This document shows positions 17,198-25,795 of a stretch of 64,000 nt of DNA, one piece after another. Position numbers and translations under genes: made by a program. The DNA comes from Streptomyces caniscabiei (lineage in GTDB: Bacteria > Actinomycetota > Actinomycetes > Streptomycetales > Streptomycetaceae). Positions within the stretch are counted from its first letter, which is position 1. Every line of letters begins with the position of its first letter. Location of the stretch: contig NZ_JABXWI010000010.1 of NCBI RefSeq assembly GCF_014930365.1, positions 186,001-250,000 on the forward strand, read 5' to 3'. The notes under the pieces were generated by a model. That model was not told the origin of the DNA. It ran no database searches and was given only the letters and a program-made list of their open reading frames with translations.

Positions 17198-17289
17198 GTG
17201 TTTCCGAGCGGGGGTAGGCGGGGCTGGTCCAGCAGATCATCAGGCCCGTTTCCCCGACATCGGCGACGTGCCCGCCGAGGAGTACAGAC

Positions 17290-18705
17290 GTGACCAGCAC
17301 AGCGCAGCCCAGGGCGGGAGCGGTCGGCGCTCAGCCCGACCATCTCTCCCACGTGATCTTCATCGCGGCGGCGGCCGCGATGGGCGGCTTCCTCTTCGGC
17401 TACGACAGCGCCGTGATCAACGGCGCCGTCGAGGCCATCCGCCACCGCTACGACATCGGATCCACGGCCCTGGCACAGGTCATCGCCGTCGCCCTGATCG
17501 GCTGTGCCGTCGGCGCGGCGACCGCGGGCCGGATCGCCGACCGCATCGGCCGCATCCGGTGCATGCAGATCGCGGCCGCCCTCTTCACGGTCAGCGCCGT
17601 CGGCTCCGCGCTCCCGTTCGCGCTCTGGGACCTCGCCTTCTGGCGGATCGTCGGCGGTTTCGCCATCGGTATGGCGTCCGTCATCGGCCCCGCCTACATC
17701 GCCGAGGTCGCCCCGCCCGCCTACCGCGGCCGGCTCGGCTCCTTCCAGCAGGCCGCGATCGTCGTCGGCATCGCCGTCTCCCAGCTCGTCAACTGGGGCA
17801 TCCTCAATGCCGCCGACGGAGACCAGCGCGGCGAGCTGCTCGGCCTGGAGGCCTGGCAGATCATGCTCGGCGTCATGGTCGTCCCCGCCGTGCTGTACGG
17901 CCTGCTCTCCTTCGCGATCCCCGAGTCCCCGCGGTTCCTGATCTCCGTCGGCAGGCGCGAGCGCGCCCGCGAGGTGCTCGCCGAGGTCGAGGGCAAGGAC
18001 GTCGACCTGGACGCCCGGGTGGCCGAGATCGAGTCGGCCATGCACAGCGAGCACAAGTCGACCTTCAAGGACCTGCTCGGCGGCAGTTTCCTCTTCAAGC
18101 CGATCGTCTGGATCGGCATCGGACTGTCGGTCTTCCAGCAGTTCGTCGGCATCAACGTCGCCTTCTACTACTCCGCGACACTGTGGCAGTCCGTGGGCGT
18201 CGACCCGAGCGAGTCGTTCTTCTACTCCTTCACGACCTCGATCATCAACATCGTCGGCACCGTCATCGCGATGATCTTCGTCGACCGGATCGGCCGCAAG
18301 CCGCTCGCCCTCATCGGCTCCGTCGGCATGGTCGTCGGCCTCGCCCTGGAGGCCTGGGCCTTCTCCTACGACCTGGTCGACGGCAAGCTTCCCGCCACCC
18401 AGGGCTGGATCGCCCTGATCGCCGCGCACGTCTTCGTCCTCTTCTTCGCGCTCTCCTGGGGCGTCGTCGTCTGGGTCATGCTCGGCGAGATGTTCCCCAA
18501 CCGGATCCGCGCCGCCGCCCTGGGCGTCGCCGCCTCCGCCCAGTGGATCGCCAACTGGGCCATCACCGCGAGCTTCCCGTCCCTGGCCGACTGGAACCTC
18601 TCCGTGACGTACGTGATCTACACGGTCTTCGCCGCGCTCTCCATCCCCTTCGTCCTGAAGTTCGTCAAGGAGACGAAGGGCAAGGCGCTGGAGGAGATGG
18701 GCTAG
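17290..18705 (+). CDS. glcP: Glucose/sugar:proton symporter (MFS, GlcP-like)
   Basis: 471 residues, 12 predicted membrane helices. Sugar-porter motifs: GFLFGYDSAVINGA in helix 1, ADRIGRIRCM between helices 2 and 3, PESPRFL before the central loop, QQFVGINVAFYYS in helix 7, DRIGRKPL between helices 8 and 9, and the C-terminal PFVLKFVKETKGK. In Streptomyces coelicolor the glucose permease GlcP lies at this place between smc and ftsY, and it is the main glucose uptake system and part of carbon control. The gene is followed by a bidirectional hairpin. Confidence 0.88.
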   Translation: MTSTAQPRAGAVGAQPDHLSHVIFIAAAAAMGGFLFGYDSAVINGAVEAIRHRYDIGSTALAQVIAVALIGCAVGAATAGRIADRIGRIRCMQIAAALFTVSAVGSALPFALWDLAFWRIVGGFAIGMASVIGPAYIAEVAPPAYRGRLGSFQQAAIVVGIAVSQLVNWGILNAADGDQRGELLGLEAWQIMLGVMVVPAVLYGLLSFAIPESPRFLISVGRRERAREVLAEVEGKDVDLDARVAEIESAMHSEHKSTFKDLLGGSFLFKPIVWIGIGLSVFQQFVGINVAFYYSATLWQSVGVDPSESFFYSFTTSIINIVGTVIAMIFVDRIGRKPLALIGSVGMVVGLALEAWAFSYDLVDGKLPATQGWIALIAAHVFVLFFALSWGVVVWVMLGEMFPNRIRAAALGVAASAQWIANWAITASFPSLADWNLSVTYVIYTVFAALSIPFVLKFVKETKGKALEEMG

Positions 18706-18723
18706 CCGGTACCCCACCGCCGT

Positions 18724-18750
18724 CCCGGCCCGACCGCCGAGCGGGCCGGG
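18724..18750. terminator. Hairpin between convergent genes
   Basis: CCCGGCCCG (18724-18732) pairs with CGGGCCGGG (18742-18750), 9 bp, between the sugar permease and the convergent oxidoreductase gene. Confidence 0.6.
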
Positions 18751-18777
18751 GCAGCGGTTCGCCGGGGTGGACGAATG

Positions 18778-19749
18778 TCAGCCCGCGAGGCGCGGCAGCA
18801 CCCGCTCGGCGAACAGCCGCAGCCCCCGCCACCCCTCCTCGACCGGCATCCCGCCGGCCAGCGGATGCAGGACGTAGTTGTCCAGGCCCAGCGCCACGCA
18901 CTCGTCCGGCGTGACGATCCGGTACACGCCCTCCGCGCGCAGCTCCGCCACCGTCGACGCCCCCGACCGCACGGCCGACCGGATGCCGGCCGACTGCCAG
19001 GAGGCGTACGTCCGGGCCTCGTGCAGGAAGTGCCCGCCGTATTCGGCCCACGCCCGGTCCGGATCCTCCGCCACGTGCAGCAGCGGCGTCTCGGCGGCCG
19101 GCATCATCGTCCAGCCCTCGGTGCCGTACTCGACGAGCCGCTCCTTGTAGTACGCCTCCAGCTCCGGCAGATGCGCGCTCGGGAAGAAGGGGAGCCCGAG
19201 ACGGGCCGCCCGGCGGGCCGCCGCCTTCGAGGAACCGCCGACCAGCAGCAGCGGATGCGGCTCGGTGCCCGGACGCGGGGTGACCCGGACCGTGCGCCCC
19301 CGGTAGCTGAACGGCTCACCCGTCCACGCCTGGAGCAGTGTCTCCAGCACCTCGTCCTGGAGCCTGCCGCGCTCCTTCCAGTCCACGTCGAACTGCGCGT
19401 ACTCCTCCGGCCGGTACCCGATCCCGGCGACGGTCACCAGCCGGCCACCGCTCACCAGATCCAGTACGGCGATGTCCTCCGCCAGCCGCAGCGGATCGTG
19501 CAGCGGGCCGATCATCGCCGACACCGTGACCGCGATCCGCCGGGTGGCCCCGAACACGGCCCCCGCGAAGACGAACGGCGACGGCAGCCAGTTGTTCTCG
19601 ACCCCGTGGTGCTCCTCCGTCTGCACGGTGCCGATGCCCTGCTCGTCGGCGTACGCGGCCATCTCGACGGCGGCCCGGTAGCGGGCCCGGAGCGAGGCGG
19701 GCGTGGCGCCGGGCTCGACCAGATTGAAACGGACGACCGTGACGGGCAT
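18778..19749 (-). CDS. LLM-class flavin-dependent oxidoreductase
   Basis: 323 residues beginning MPVTVVRFNLVEPGATPASL. A luciferase-like TIM barrel: the motif VQTEEHHGVENNWLPSPFVF near residues 42-61, AVTVSAMIGPLHDPLRLAEDI, and SGGRLVTVAGIGYRPEEYAQF are hallmarks of bacterial luciferase-family proteins using FMN or F420. The substrate cannot be told. It lies between convergent glcP and divergent ftsY, with 134 nt upstream to ftsY that must contain both promoters. Confidence 0.85.
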   Translation of the reverse strand: MPVTVVRFNLVEPGATPASLRARYRAAVEMAAYADEQGIGTVQTEEHHGVENNWLPSPFVFAGAVFGATRRIAVTVSAMIGPLHDPLRLAEDIAVLDLVSGGRLVTVAGIGYRPEEYAQFDVDWKERGRLQDEVLETLLQAWTGEPFSYRGRTVRVTPRPGTEPHPLLLVGGSSKAAARRAARLGLPFFPSAHLPELEAYYKERLVEYGTEGWTMMPAAETPLLHVAEDPDRAWAEYGGHFLHEARTYASWQSAGIRSAVRSGASTVAELRAEGVYRIVTPDECVALGLDNYVLHPLAGGMPVEEGWRGLRLFAERVLPRLAG

Positions 19750-19883
19750 GGGACCCCCTTCGGGCGGCTGTGGAGGGGGACGTTAGCTGACGGCTCGTCA
19801 GGTGGCCAGGGTCGTGGAAGGGCCGTGTCCCCCCGTACGGCGATCGAACGCGTCGGGGGGTGGTCCCGCATACTGGTCCCGTT

Positions 19884-21083
19884 ATGGAACTCATCCTTGC
19901 TGTAGTCATCGCCGTGGTCGTGCTCGGCGTGCTGGGCGGGCTCGTCGTAGGCAGCCGCAGGAAGAAGCCGCTGCCCCCGGCTCCCCCCACGACACCCGAC
20001 ATCACCGCACCCCCGGCCGAGCCGCATGTCGGCGACGAGGCCGAGACACCGCGCGACGAACCGCGCCGGACGATCGAGGAGGTGGATCTCCCGGACGGTT
20101 CGGCGTCGGCGCCCGTGGCCGTCGAGGAACCGCCCGCCGCCCCCGAGATCGAGATCCCCGAGCCGACCGCCGGCCGTCTGGTACGGCTGCGCGCCCGGCT
20201 CTCCCGCTCCCAGAACGCGCTGGGCAAGGGACTGCTCACACTGCTCTCGCGCGAGCACCTCGACGACGACACCTGGGAGGAGATCGAGGACACCCTCCTC
20301 ACCGCCGACGTCGGCGTCCAGCCCACCCAGGAACTGGTCGAGCGGCTGCGCGAGCGGGTGAAGGTGCTCGGCACCCGCACCCCGGCGGACCTGCGCACGC
20401 TGCTGCGCGAGGAGCTGCTGAAGATCCTCGTCCCCGAGTTCGACCGCGAGGTCCACACCGAATCGCCGCTCGACACCCCGGGCATCGTGATGGTCGTCGG
20501 CGTCAACGGCACCGGCAAGACCACGACCACCGGCAAGCTCGCGCGCGTCCTCGTCGCCGACGGCAAGAACGTCGTCCTCGGCGCCGCCGACACCTTCCGC
20601 GCCGCGGCCGCCGACCAGCTCCAGACCTGGGGTGAGCGCGTCGGCGCCCGTACCGTGCGCGGTCCCGAGGGCGGCGACCCGGCGTCGATCGCCTTCGACG
20701 CGGTCAAGGAGGGCATCGAGGAGGGCGCCGACGTCGTCCTCATCGACACCGCCGGCCGGCTGCACACCAAGACCGGCCTCATGGACGAGCTCGGCAAGGT
20801 CAAGCGCGTCGTGGAGAAGCACGCGCCGCTGGACGAGATCCTGCTCGTCCTCGACGCCACCACCGGCCAGAACGGCCTCGTCCAGGCGCGCGTCTTCGCC
20901 GAGGTCGTCGACATCACCGGCATCGTCCTCACCAAGCTCGACGGCACCGCCAAGGGCGGCATCGTCATCGCCGTGCAGCGCGAGCTGGGTGTGCCCGTCA
21001 AGCTCGTCGGCCTGGGAGAGGGTGCGGACGACCTGGCGCCGTTCGAGCCGGAGGCGTTCGTGGATGCGCTTATCGGCGACTGA
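19884..21083 (+). CDS. ftsY: Signal recognition particle receptor FtsY
   Basis: 399 residues from ATG 19884. An N-terminal membrane-anchoring helix (MELILAVVIAVVVLGVLGGL), typical of actinobacterial FtsY, is followed by an acidic/Pro-rich linker (about 25-105) and the NG GTPase domain: P-loop GVNGTGKTTTTGKL at about 206, the insertion box with AADTFRAAAADQL, DTAGRLHTK, and TKLDGTAKGG. It docks Ffh-bound ribosomes at the membrane. ffh lies about 7.3 kb downstream in the same window. Confidence 0.95.
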   Translation: MELILAVVIAVVVLGVLGGLVVGSRRKKPLPPAPPTTPDITAPPAEPHVGDEAETPRDEPRRTIEEVDLPDGSASAPVAVEEPPAAPEIEIPEPTAGRLVRLRARLSRSQNALGKGLLTLLSREHLDDDTWEEIEDTLLTADVGVQPTQELVERLRERVKVLGTRTPADLRTLLREELLKILVPEFDREVHTESPLDTPGIVMVVGVNGTGKTTTTGKLARVLVADGKNVVLGAADTFRAAAADQLQTWGERVGARTVRGPEGGDPASIAFDAVKEGIEEGADVVLIDTAGRLHTKTGLMDELGKVKRVVEKHAPLDEILLVLDATTGQNGLVQARVFAEVVDITGIVLTKLDGTAKGGIVIAVQRELGVPVKLVGLGEGADDLAPFEPEAFVDALIGD

Positions 21084-21123
21084 GGCCGCGAGAGCCTCCG
21101 AAATTTCGGAAGTGGCATCGGAG

Positions 21124-21163
21124 AAGCGCCCGCCCCCGAGGTGCAGTCGGGGACGGGCACTTC
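21124..21163. terminator. Hairpin between ftsY and the Prim-Pol-like gene
   Basis: GCCCGCCCCCGA and TCGGGGACGGGC pair with one mismatch around a 7-nt loop in the convergent gap, so it can serve both strands. Confidence 0.6.
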
Positions 21164-21185
21164 GCTGTGCGGGCGGCGGCCGGGG

Positions 21186-21842
21186 TCAGGCCCGGGACCG
21201 GTGCGCCACGTAGGCCAGGGTGCCGAGGAGCAGGCGCGCGGCCGGTGGCCTGGTCGCCGAGTCGAGCGCGGGGGAGCGGAGCCAGCGGACCGGGCCGAGG
21301 CCGCCGCGGTCGGAGGGCGGGGCGGTGACATGGGTGCCGGGGCCGAGGCCGCGCAGGTCCAGGGCGGAGGGGTCGTCCCAGCCCATGCGGTAGAGCAGGG
21401 AGGGCAGCTCGGCGGCGGCGCCGGGGGCGACGAAGAAGTGGGCGCGGCCCTCGGGGGTGGCGGTCACGGGGCCGAGAGGGAGGCCCATGCGTTCCAGACG
21501 GACCAGCGCGTGCCGCCCGGCCGACTCGGCGACCTCGATGACGTCGAACGAGCGGCCCACCGGCAGCATCACGGAGGCGCCGGGGAACTCGGCCCAGGCC
21601 TCGGTCACCTCGTCGAGCGTCGCTCCGGCGCGCACGGGAGGCGCGAAGCCGAGAGGATGCGCGCCGGGCGCGGGGCAGGTGGTCCTGCCGCACGAGCACG
21701 CGCCCGAAGCCGCCCGCGCGCCGGGGACGACATCCCATCCCCAGAGGCCGGTGAACTCGGCCACGGCCGTGCACTCCGAGGTACGGCCGCGTCGACGCGT
21801 GCCGGATCGCATCTCCCGGATGCCGCCGATCGTGAAGCCCAT
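21186..21842 (-). CDS. Bifunctional primase/polymerase-like (Prim-Pol) domain protein
   Basis: 218 residues from ATG 21842, preceded by GGAGGGGG. The pattern WGWDVVPGARAASGACSCG-RTTCPAPGAHPLGFAP resembles the N-terminal Prim-Pol domain of actinobacterial proteins, including its CxC...C zinc-like cluster. However, it lacks an obvious acidic catalytic pair, so it may be catalytically dead. The position between ftsY and nsdA is conserved in streptomycetes. Function unknown. A longer frame to 22004 exists but has poorer codon usage. Confidence 0.65.
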   Translation of the reverse strand: MGFTIGGIREMRSGTRRRGRTSECTAVAEFTGLWGWDVVPGARAASGACSCGRTTCPAPGAHPLGFAPPVRAGATLDEVTEAWAEFPGASVMLPVGRSFDVIEVAESAGRHALVRLERMGLPLGPVTATPEGRAHFFVAPGAAAELPSLLYRMGWDDPSALDLRGLGPGTHVTAPPSDRGGLGPVRWLRSPALDSATRPPAARLLLGTLAYVAHRSRA

Positions 21843-22268
21843 GCCCCCTCCAACGGGTCCAGCGCGCGGGTGGTTACGCGACGGAGTCGGAATGCGACGC
21901 TCTGCTTCCGCGCGGGCGGCGCGCTGCGACACCCCGGGTGGCGCGGGTGTCGATGCGCGCCCCTGAATGCATCCGTCCGCCCGCTCCCGGCCGTCATGTG
22001 TCAAGTGAATCGCGGACGGGCGACCGTTAGTTCATTCGAAGGGGTGGCGAATGGTGGCGTTTCCGGGATCGCCGTGGCCGGACGCGTGATCGTAGGATTA
22101 CTTTGAGTGCACGGGACCTGGGGACGAACACGCTCGTGGGTATGCCGGAGGCAAGTCGTCTTTCCGTTCGATGGGTGACGAGGGTCGGACGTACGGCGCG
22201 GTAACCGGCATTCTGGTAGGGCTTGGCGCACACAGCGCACAGGTGGTTTCAGGGATGGGGGCGTTCCA
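21843..22268. other. 426-nt divergent upstream region of nsdA
   Basis: The region between the Prim-Pol-like gene and nsdA has no credible ORF. It holds the inverted repeat at 22033-22053 and AT-rich tracts (GTAGGATTACTTTG near 22091), which are candidates for the nsdA promoter. Confidence 0.35.
22033..22053. promoter_or_regulatory. Inverted repeat upstream of nsdA
   Basis: CATTCG (22033-22038) and CGAATG (22048-22053) are perfect arms separated by AAGGGGTGG. It lies about 215 nt before the nsdA start and may be an operator; the cognate factor is unknown. Confidence 0.4.
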
Positions 22269-23744
22269 GTGGGCGGCAACGGCGGAAGCGGCACGAACGC
22301 TGAGAAACGCCCGAACGAACTGCTCGGTTCGTGGTTCGTCCGCAGCGGTTGGTCCAAGGGCGAGCTCGCCCGGCAGGTGAACCGACGGGCCCGCCAGCTC
22401 GGCGCCAACCACATCTCCACCGACACCTCCCGCGTACGCCGGTGGCTCGACGGGGAGAACCCGCGCGAGCCGATCCCGCGGATCCTGTCCGAGCTGTTCT
22501 CCGAGCGGTTCGGCTGTGTCGTCGCCGTCGAGGACCTGGGGCTGCGCGCGGCGCACCAGTCCCCGTCCGTCTCCGGTGTCGACCTGCCCTGGACGGGCCC
22601 GCAGACCGTGGCGCTGATCAGCGAGTTCTCGCGCAGCGACCTGATGCTGGCGCGGCGCGGCTTCCTCGGGAGCTCGCTCGCCCTCTCCGCGGGCCCGGCC
22701 CTCATCGAGCCGATGCAGCGCTGGCTGGTCCCCGCGCCCGCCGCCCCGCGCGCGGAGCCCGAGCCGTCGGCCGCCGCGCGCCGCGCCGGCCGGCTCTCCC
22801 AGCCGGAGCTGGACCTCCTCGAATCCACCACCGTGATGTTCCGGCAGTGGGACGCCCAGTGCGGCGGCGGTCTGCGCCGCAAGGCGGTCGTCGGCCAGCT
22901 GCACGAGGTGACCGACCTCCTCCAGGAGCCGCAGCCCGAGGCCACCACCCGGAGGCTGTTCAAGGTCGCCGCCGAACTGGCCGAGCTGGCCGGCTGGATG
23001 AGCTACGACATCGGCCTCCAGCCCACGGCGCAGAAGTACTTCGTCCTCGCCCTGCACGCGGCCAAGGAGGCCGGCGACAAGCCCCTCGGGTCGTACGTCC
23101 TGTCCAGCATGAGCCGGCAGATGATCCACCTCGGCCGCCCCGACGACGCCCTCGAACTGATCCATCTCGCCCAGTACGGCAGCCGGGACTGCGCGAGTCC
23201 GCGCACCCAGTCGATGCTGTATGCGATGGAGGCCCGCGCCTACGCCAACATGGGCCAGCCCGGAAAGTGCAAGCGGGCCGTGCGGATGGCCGAGGACGTC
23301 TTCGCGGACGCCGAGGAGTGGGACGACCCGGATCCCGACTGGATCCGCTTCTTCAACGAGGCCGAACTGCACGGCGAGAACAGCCACTCCTACCGCGACC
23401 TCGCCTATGTCGCCGGCCGCAGTCCCACGTACGCCTCGCTCGCCGAGCCCGTGATGCGCCGGGCCGTCGACCTCTTCGCCACGGACACCGAACACCAGCG
23501 GTCGTACGCGCTGAACCTCATCGGCATGGCCACCGTGCATCTGCTCCAGCGCGAGCCCGAGCAGGGCGCCGCCATGGCCAAGGAAGCCATGGACGTCGCG
23601 CGCAAGGTCCGCTCCGAGCGCGTCAACACCCGCATCCGCAAGACGGTGGACACGGCCGTACGCGATTTCGGTGGTCTCGCGGAGGTCGTCGACCTCACGG
23701 ACCAGCTCGCCGTCCACCTCCCCGAGACCGCCGAAGCGGTCTGA
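22269..23744 (+). CDS. nsdA: NsdA, negative regulator of differentiation and antibiotic production
   Basis: 491 residues from GTG 22269. Adjacent to amtB as in S. coelicolor, where nsdA disruption causes overproduction of antibiotics and more sporulation. The N-terminal part is helix-turn-helix-like (WSKGELARQVNRRARQLGAN ... TSRVRRWLDGENPREPIPRIL, about 27-76). A hydrophobic stretch GFLGSSLALSAGPALIEPM lies near 136-154. The rest is TPR-type solenoid (QKYFVLALHAAKEAGDKPLG; RRAVDLFATDTEHQRSYALN). A cytoplasmic regulator; partners unknown. Confidence 0.88.
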   Translation: MGGNGGSGTNAEKRPNELLGSWFVRSGWSKGELARQVNRRARQLGANHISTDTSRVRRWLDGENPREPIPRILSELFSERFGCVVAVEDLGLRAAHQSPSVSGVDLPWTGPQTVALISEFSRSDLMLARRGFLGSSLALSAGPALIEPMQRWLVPAPAAPRAEPEPSAAARRAGRLSQPELDLLESTTVMFRQWDAQCGGGLRRKAVVGQLHEVTDLLQEPQPEATTRRLFKVAAELAELAGWMSYDIGLQPTAQKYFVLALHAAKEAGDKPLGSYVLSSMSRQMIHLGRPDDALELIHLAQYGSRDCASPRTQSMLYAMEARAYANMGQPGKCKRAVRMAEDVFADAEEWDDPDPDWIRFFNEAELHGENSHSYRDLAYVAGRSPTYASLAEPVMRRAVDLFATDTEHQRSYALNLIGMATVHLLQREPEQGAAMAKEAMDVARKVRSERVNTRIRKTVDTAVRDFGGLAEVVDLTDQLAVHLPETAEAV

Positions 23745-24006
23745 CCCGGCTCCGGCACATCGCCGGGCCCCCTCCACGCCGCCCGCGGCCGGCCATCCCG
23801 AACTGCCCGACTCGGCTCCCCCATGCCAGGTCATCGGATGGCCTGCCGCGGTCGGTCCGTTCGGGGCATCGCACCGGAGATTCCCTCGGAAGTTCCATCG
23901 GATACGAAACCGTTATCCGCCGAGGGCCCCGCAGAGGCTGGGCCCCACACGGGATGCGTCCTCCGCGATTCACGTTTCACCTGTCTGTAACGTGATGGGT
24001 GCCTTC

Positions 24007-24022
24007 GTCACCTCCGGGAAAC
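24007..24022 (+). promoter_or_regulatory. GlnR box upstream of amtB
   Basis: GTCAC (24007-24011), 6 nt, GAAAC (24018-24022) fits the GlnR consensus GTnAC-n6-GAAAC. A degenerate partner GTAAC-n6-GGTGC lies 20 bp upstream at 23987-24002, giving the usual two-site layout. It is the likely activator site for amtB-glnK-glnD under nitrogen limitation. The rest of the 398-nt gap between nsdA and amtB shows no gene. Confidence 0.75.
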
Positions 24023-24142
24023 ATTTCCAAACTCCCGGCGAAACGGTGCTGCGTCAGTCTCCTCAGCACAGTCGGCCCTCCCCGATAGCTCCCCAGCTTC
24101 AGCATCCGCACGGGCCGTTCCGACCACGAGGAGATACCGGCA

Positions 24143-25435
24143 TTGAACGGCACAGATACCGGATTCGTATTGATCAGTGCGGCGCTCGTCATGGTGATGA
24201 CGCCGGGCCTGGCGCTCTTCTACGGCGGCATGGTCCGTGCCAAGAGCGTGCTGAACATGCTGATGATGTCCTTCATCTCGCTGGGCATCGTCAGCATCCT
24301 GTGGGTGCTCTACGGCTACTCGCTCGCCTTCAGCGGTGACGTCGGCCACTTCATCGGCAACCTCGACGCCATCGGTCTCCAGGGCATCGACGTCACGAGC
24401 ACCGTCGACAGCTTCGTCACCAACGCCAAGGGCGAGCCGCACCAGATCGCCGCGTTCTCGTTCATCCTCTTCCAGATGCTGTTCGCGGTGATCACCCCGG
24501 CCCTGATGAGCGGCGCGCTCGCCGACCGTGTCAAGTTCAGCGCCTGGATGATCTTCGTCGCGCTCTGGGTCACCCTCGCGTACTTCCCGGTCGCGCACTG
24601 GGTCTGGGCGCCGGGCGGCTGGCTCTTCGACATGGGCGTCATCGACTTCGCCGGTGGTACCGCGGTCCACATCAACGCCGGTATCGGCGCGCTCGCCGCG
24701 GTCCTCGTCGTCGGCAAGCGGATCGGCTTCAAGAAGGACCCGATGCGGCCGCACAGCCTGCCGCTGGTCCTGATCGGCACCGCCCTGCTGTGGTTCGGCT
24801 GGTTCGGCTTCAACGCCGGCTCCTGGCTCGGTGTCGACGGCACCACCGCCCGCATGGCCATCAACACGCAGATCGCCACCGCCGCGGCCATCATCGGCTG
24901 GCTGATCTACGAGCGCATCCGCCACGGTGCGTTCACCACCCTCGGTGCCTGCTCCGGCGCCGTCGCGGGCCTCGTCGCGATCACGCCGTCCGGCGGTCAC
25001 GTCAACGCCTTCGGCGCCATCCTGATCGGTGTCGTCGCCGGCGCGGTCTGCTCCTGGGCCGTCAGCCTCAAGTACAAGCTGGGCTACGACGACTCCCTCG
25101 ACGTCGTCGGCGTCCACCTGGTCGGCGGTGTCATCGGCACCCTGATGGTCGGCTTCCTCGCCACCGAGGCAGGCGGCTGGGACCAGTTCGGCAAGCAGGC
25201 CACCGGCGCCTTCTCCGTCATCGGCTACACCTTCGTGGTGACCTGGCTCATCGCCTTCGCCATCCAGAAGACGATCGGCTTCCGGGCGTCCGAGGAGGAC
25301 GAGGTCACCGGTGTCGACCAGACCCTGCACGCCGAGACCGCGTACGACTTCAGCTCGGCCGCGGGTTCGCACATCTCCGCCAGCACCACGAGCAGCGTCG
25401 CTGCCGCCACCGAGAGCAAGAAGGTCGAGGCATGA
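24143..25435 (+). CDS. amtB: Ammonium transporter AmtB
   Basis: 430 residues from TTG 24143 (AGGAG at 24128-24132). Eleven membrane helices are expected. Family motifs: ALFYGGMVRAKSVLNM, FAGGTAVHINAGIGALAAVL, FGWFGFNAGSWLG and DDSLDVVGVHLVGGVIGTLM with the twin-His pore residues. The C-terminal tail (TVHAE-like HAETAYDFSS) is where PII docks. Ammonium/ammonia uptake, gated by GlnK, whose gene overlaps the stop codon. Confidence 0.95.
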   Translation: MNGTDTGFVLISAALVMVMTPGLALFYGGMVRAKSVLNMLMMSFISLGIVSILWVLYGYSLAFSGDVGHFIGNLDAIGLQGIDVTSTVDSFVTNAKGEPHQIAAFSFILFQMLFAVITPALMSGALADRVKFSAWMIFVALWVTLAYFPVAHWVWAPGGWLFDMGVIDFAGGTAVHINAGIGALAAVLVVGKRIGFKKDPMRPHSLPLVLIGTALLWFGWFGFNAGSWLGVDGTTARMAINTQIATAAAIIGWLIYERIRHGAFTTLGACSGAVAGLVAITPSGGHVNAFGAILIGVVAGAVCSWAVSLKYKLGYDDSLDVVGVHLVGGVIGTLMVGFLATEAGGWDQFGKQATGAFSVIGYTFVVTWLIAFAIQKTIGFRASEEDEVTGVDQTLHAETAYDFSSAAGSHISASTTSSVAAATESKKVEA

Positions 25436-25770
25436 AGCTGATCACCGCGGTCGTCAAGCCGCACCGGCTCGACGAGATCAAGGAAGCCCTGCAGGCCTTC
25501 GGGGTGCACGGACTTACGGTGACCGAGGCCAGTGGGTACGGTCGGCAGCGGGGACACACCGAGGTGTACCGCGGCGCCGAGTACACGGTCGACCTGGTTC
25601 CCAAGATCCGGATCGAGGTTCTGGCCGAGGACGACGACGCCGAGCAGCTGATCGACGTCATCGTCAAGGCCGCCCGCACCGGCAAGATCGGTGACGGCAA
25701 GGTCTGGTCCCTCCCGGTCGAGACGGCCGTACGGGTCCGGACCGGCGAGCGCGGCCCGGACGCGCTCTGA
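25432..25770 (+). CDS. glnK: PII nitrogen signal protein GlnK
   Basis: 112 residues; ATG overlaps the amtB stop (ATGA). T-loop contains Tyr51 (VYRGAEYTVDLVPK), the residue adenylylated by GlnD in Streptomyces. The ATP/2-oxoglutarate segment GKIGDGKVWSLPVE is intact. It reports 2-oxoglutarate and energy status and blocks AmtB when nitrogen returns. Translational coupling with amtB fixes stoichiometry. Confidence 0.96.
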   Translation: MKLITAVVKPHRLDEIKEALQAFGVHGLTVTEASGYGRQRGHTEVYRGAEYTVDLVPKIRIEVLAEDDDAEQLIDVIVKAARTGKIGDGKVWSLPVETAVRVRTGERGPDAL

Positions 25771-25795
25771 CCAAGAGAAGAACAGGAGTCACTGG

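Noticed and set aside
21887..22004. N-terminal extension of the Prim-Pol-like gene to 22004
   Set aside because: Poor codon bias; a strong GGAGGGGG site precedes ATG 21842.
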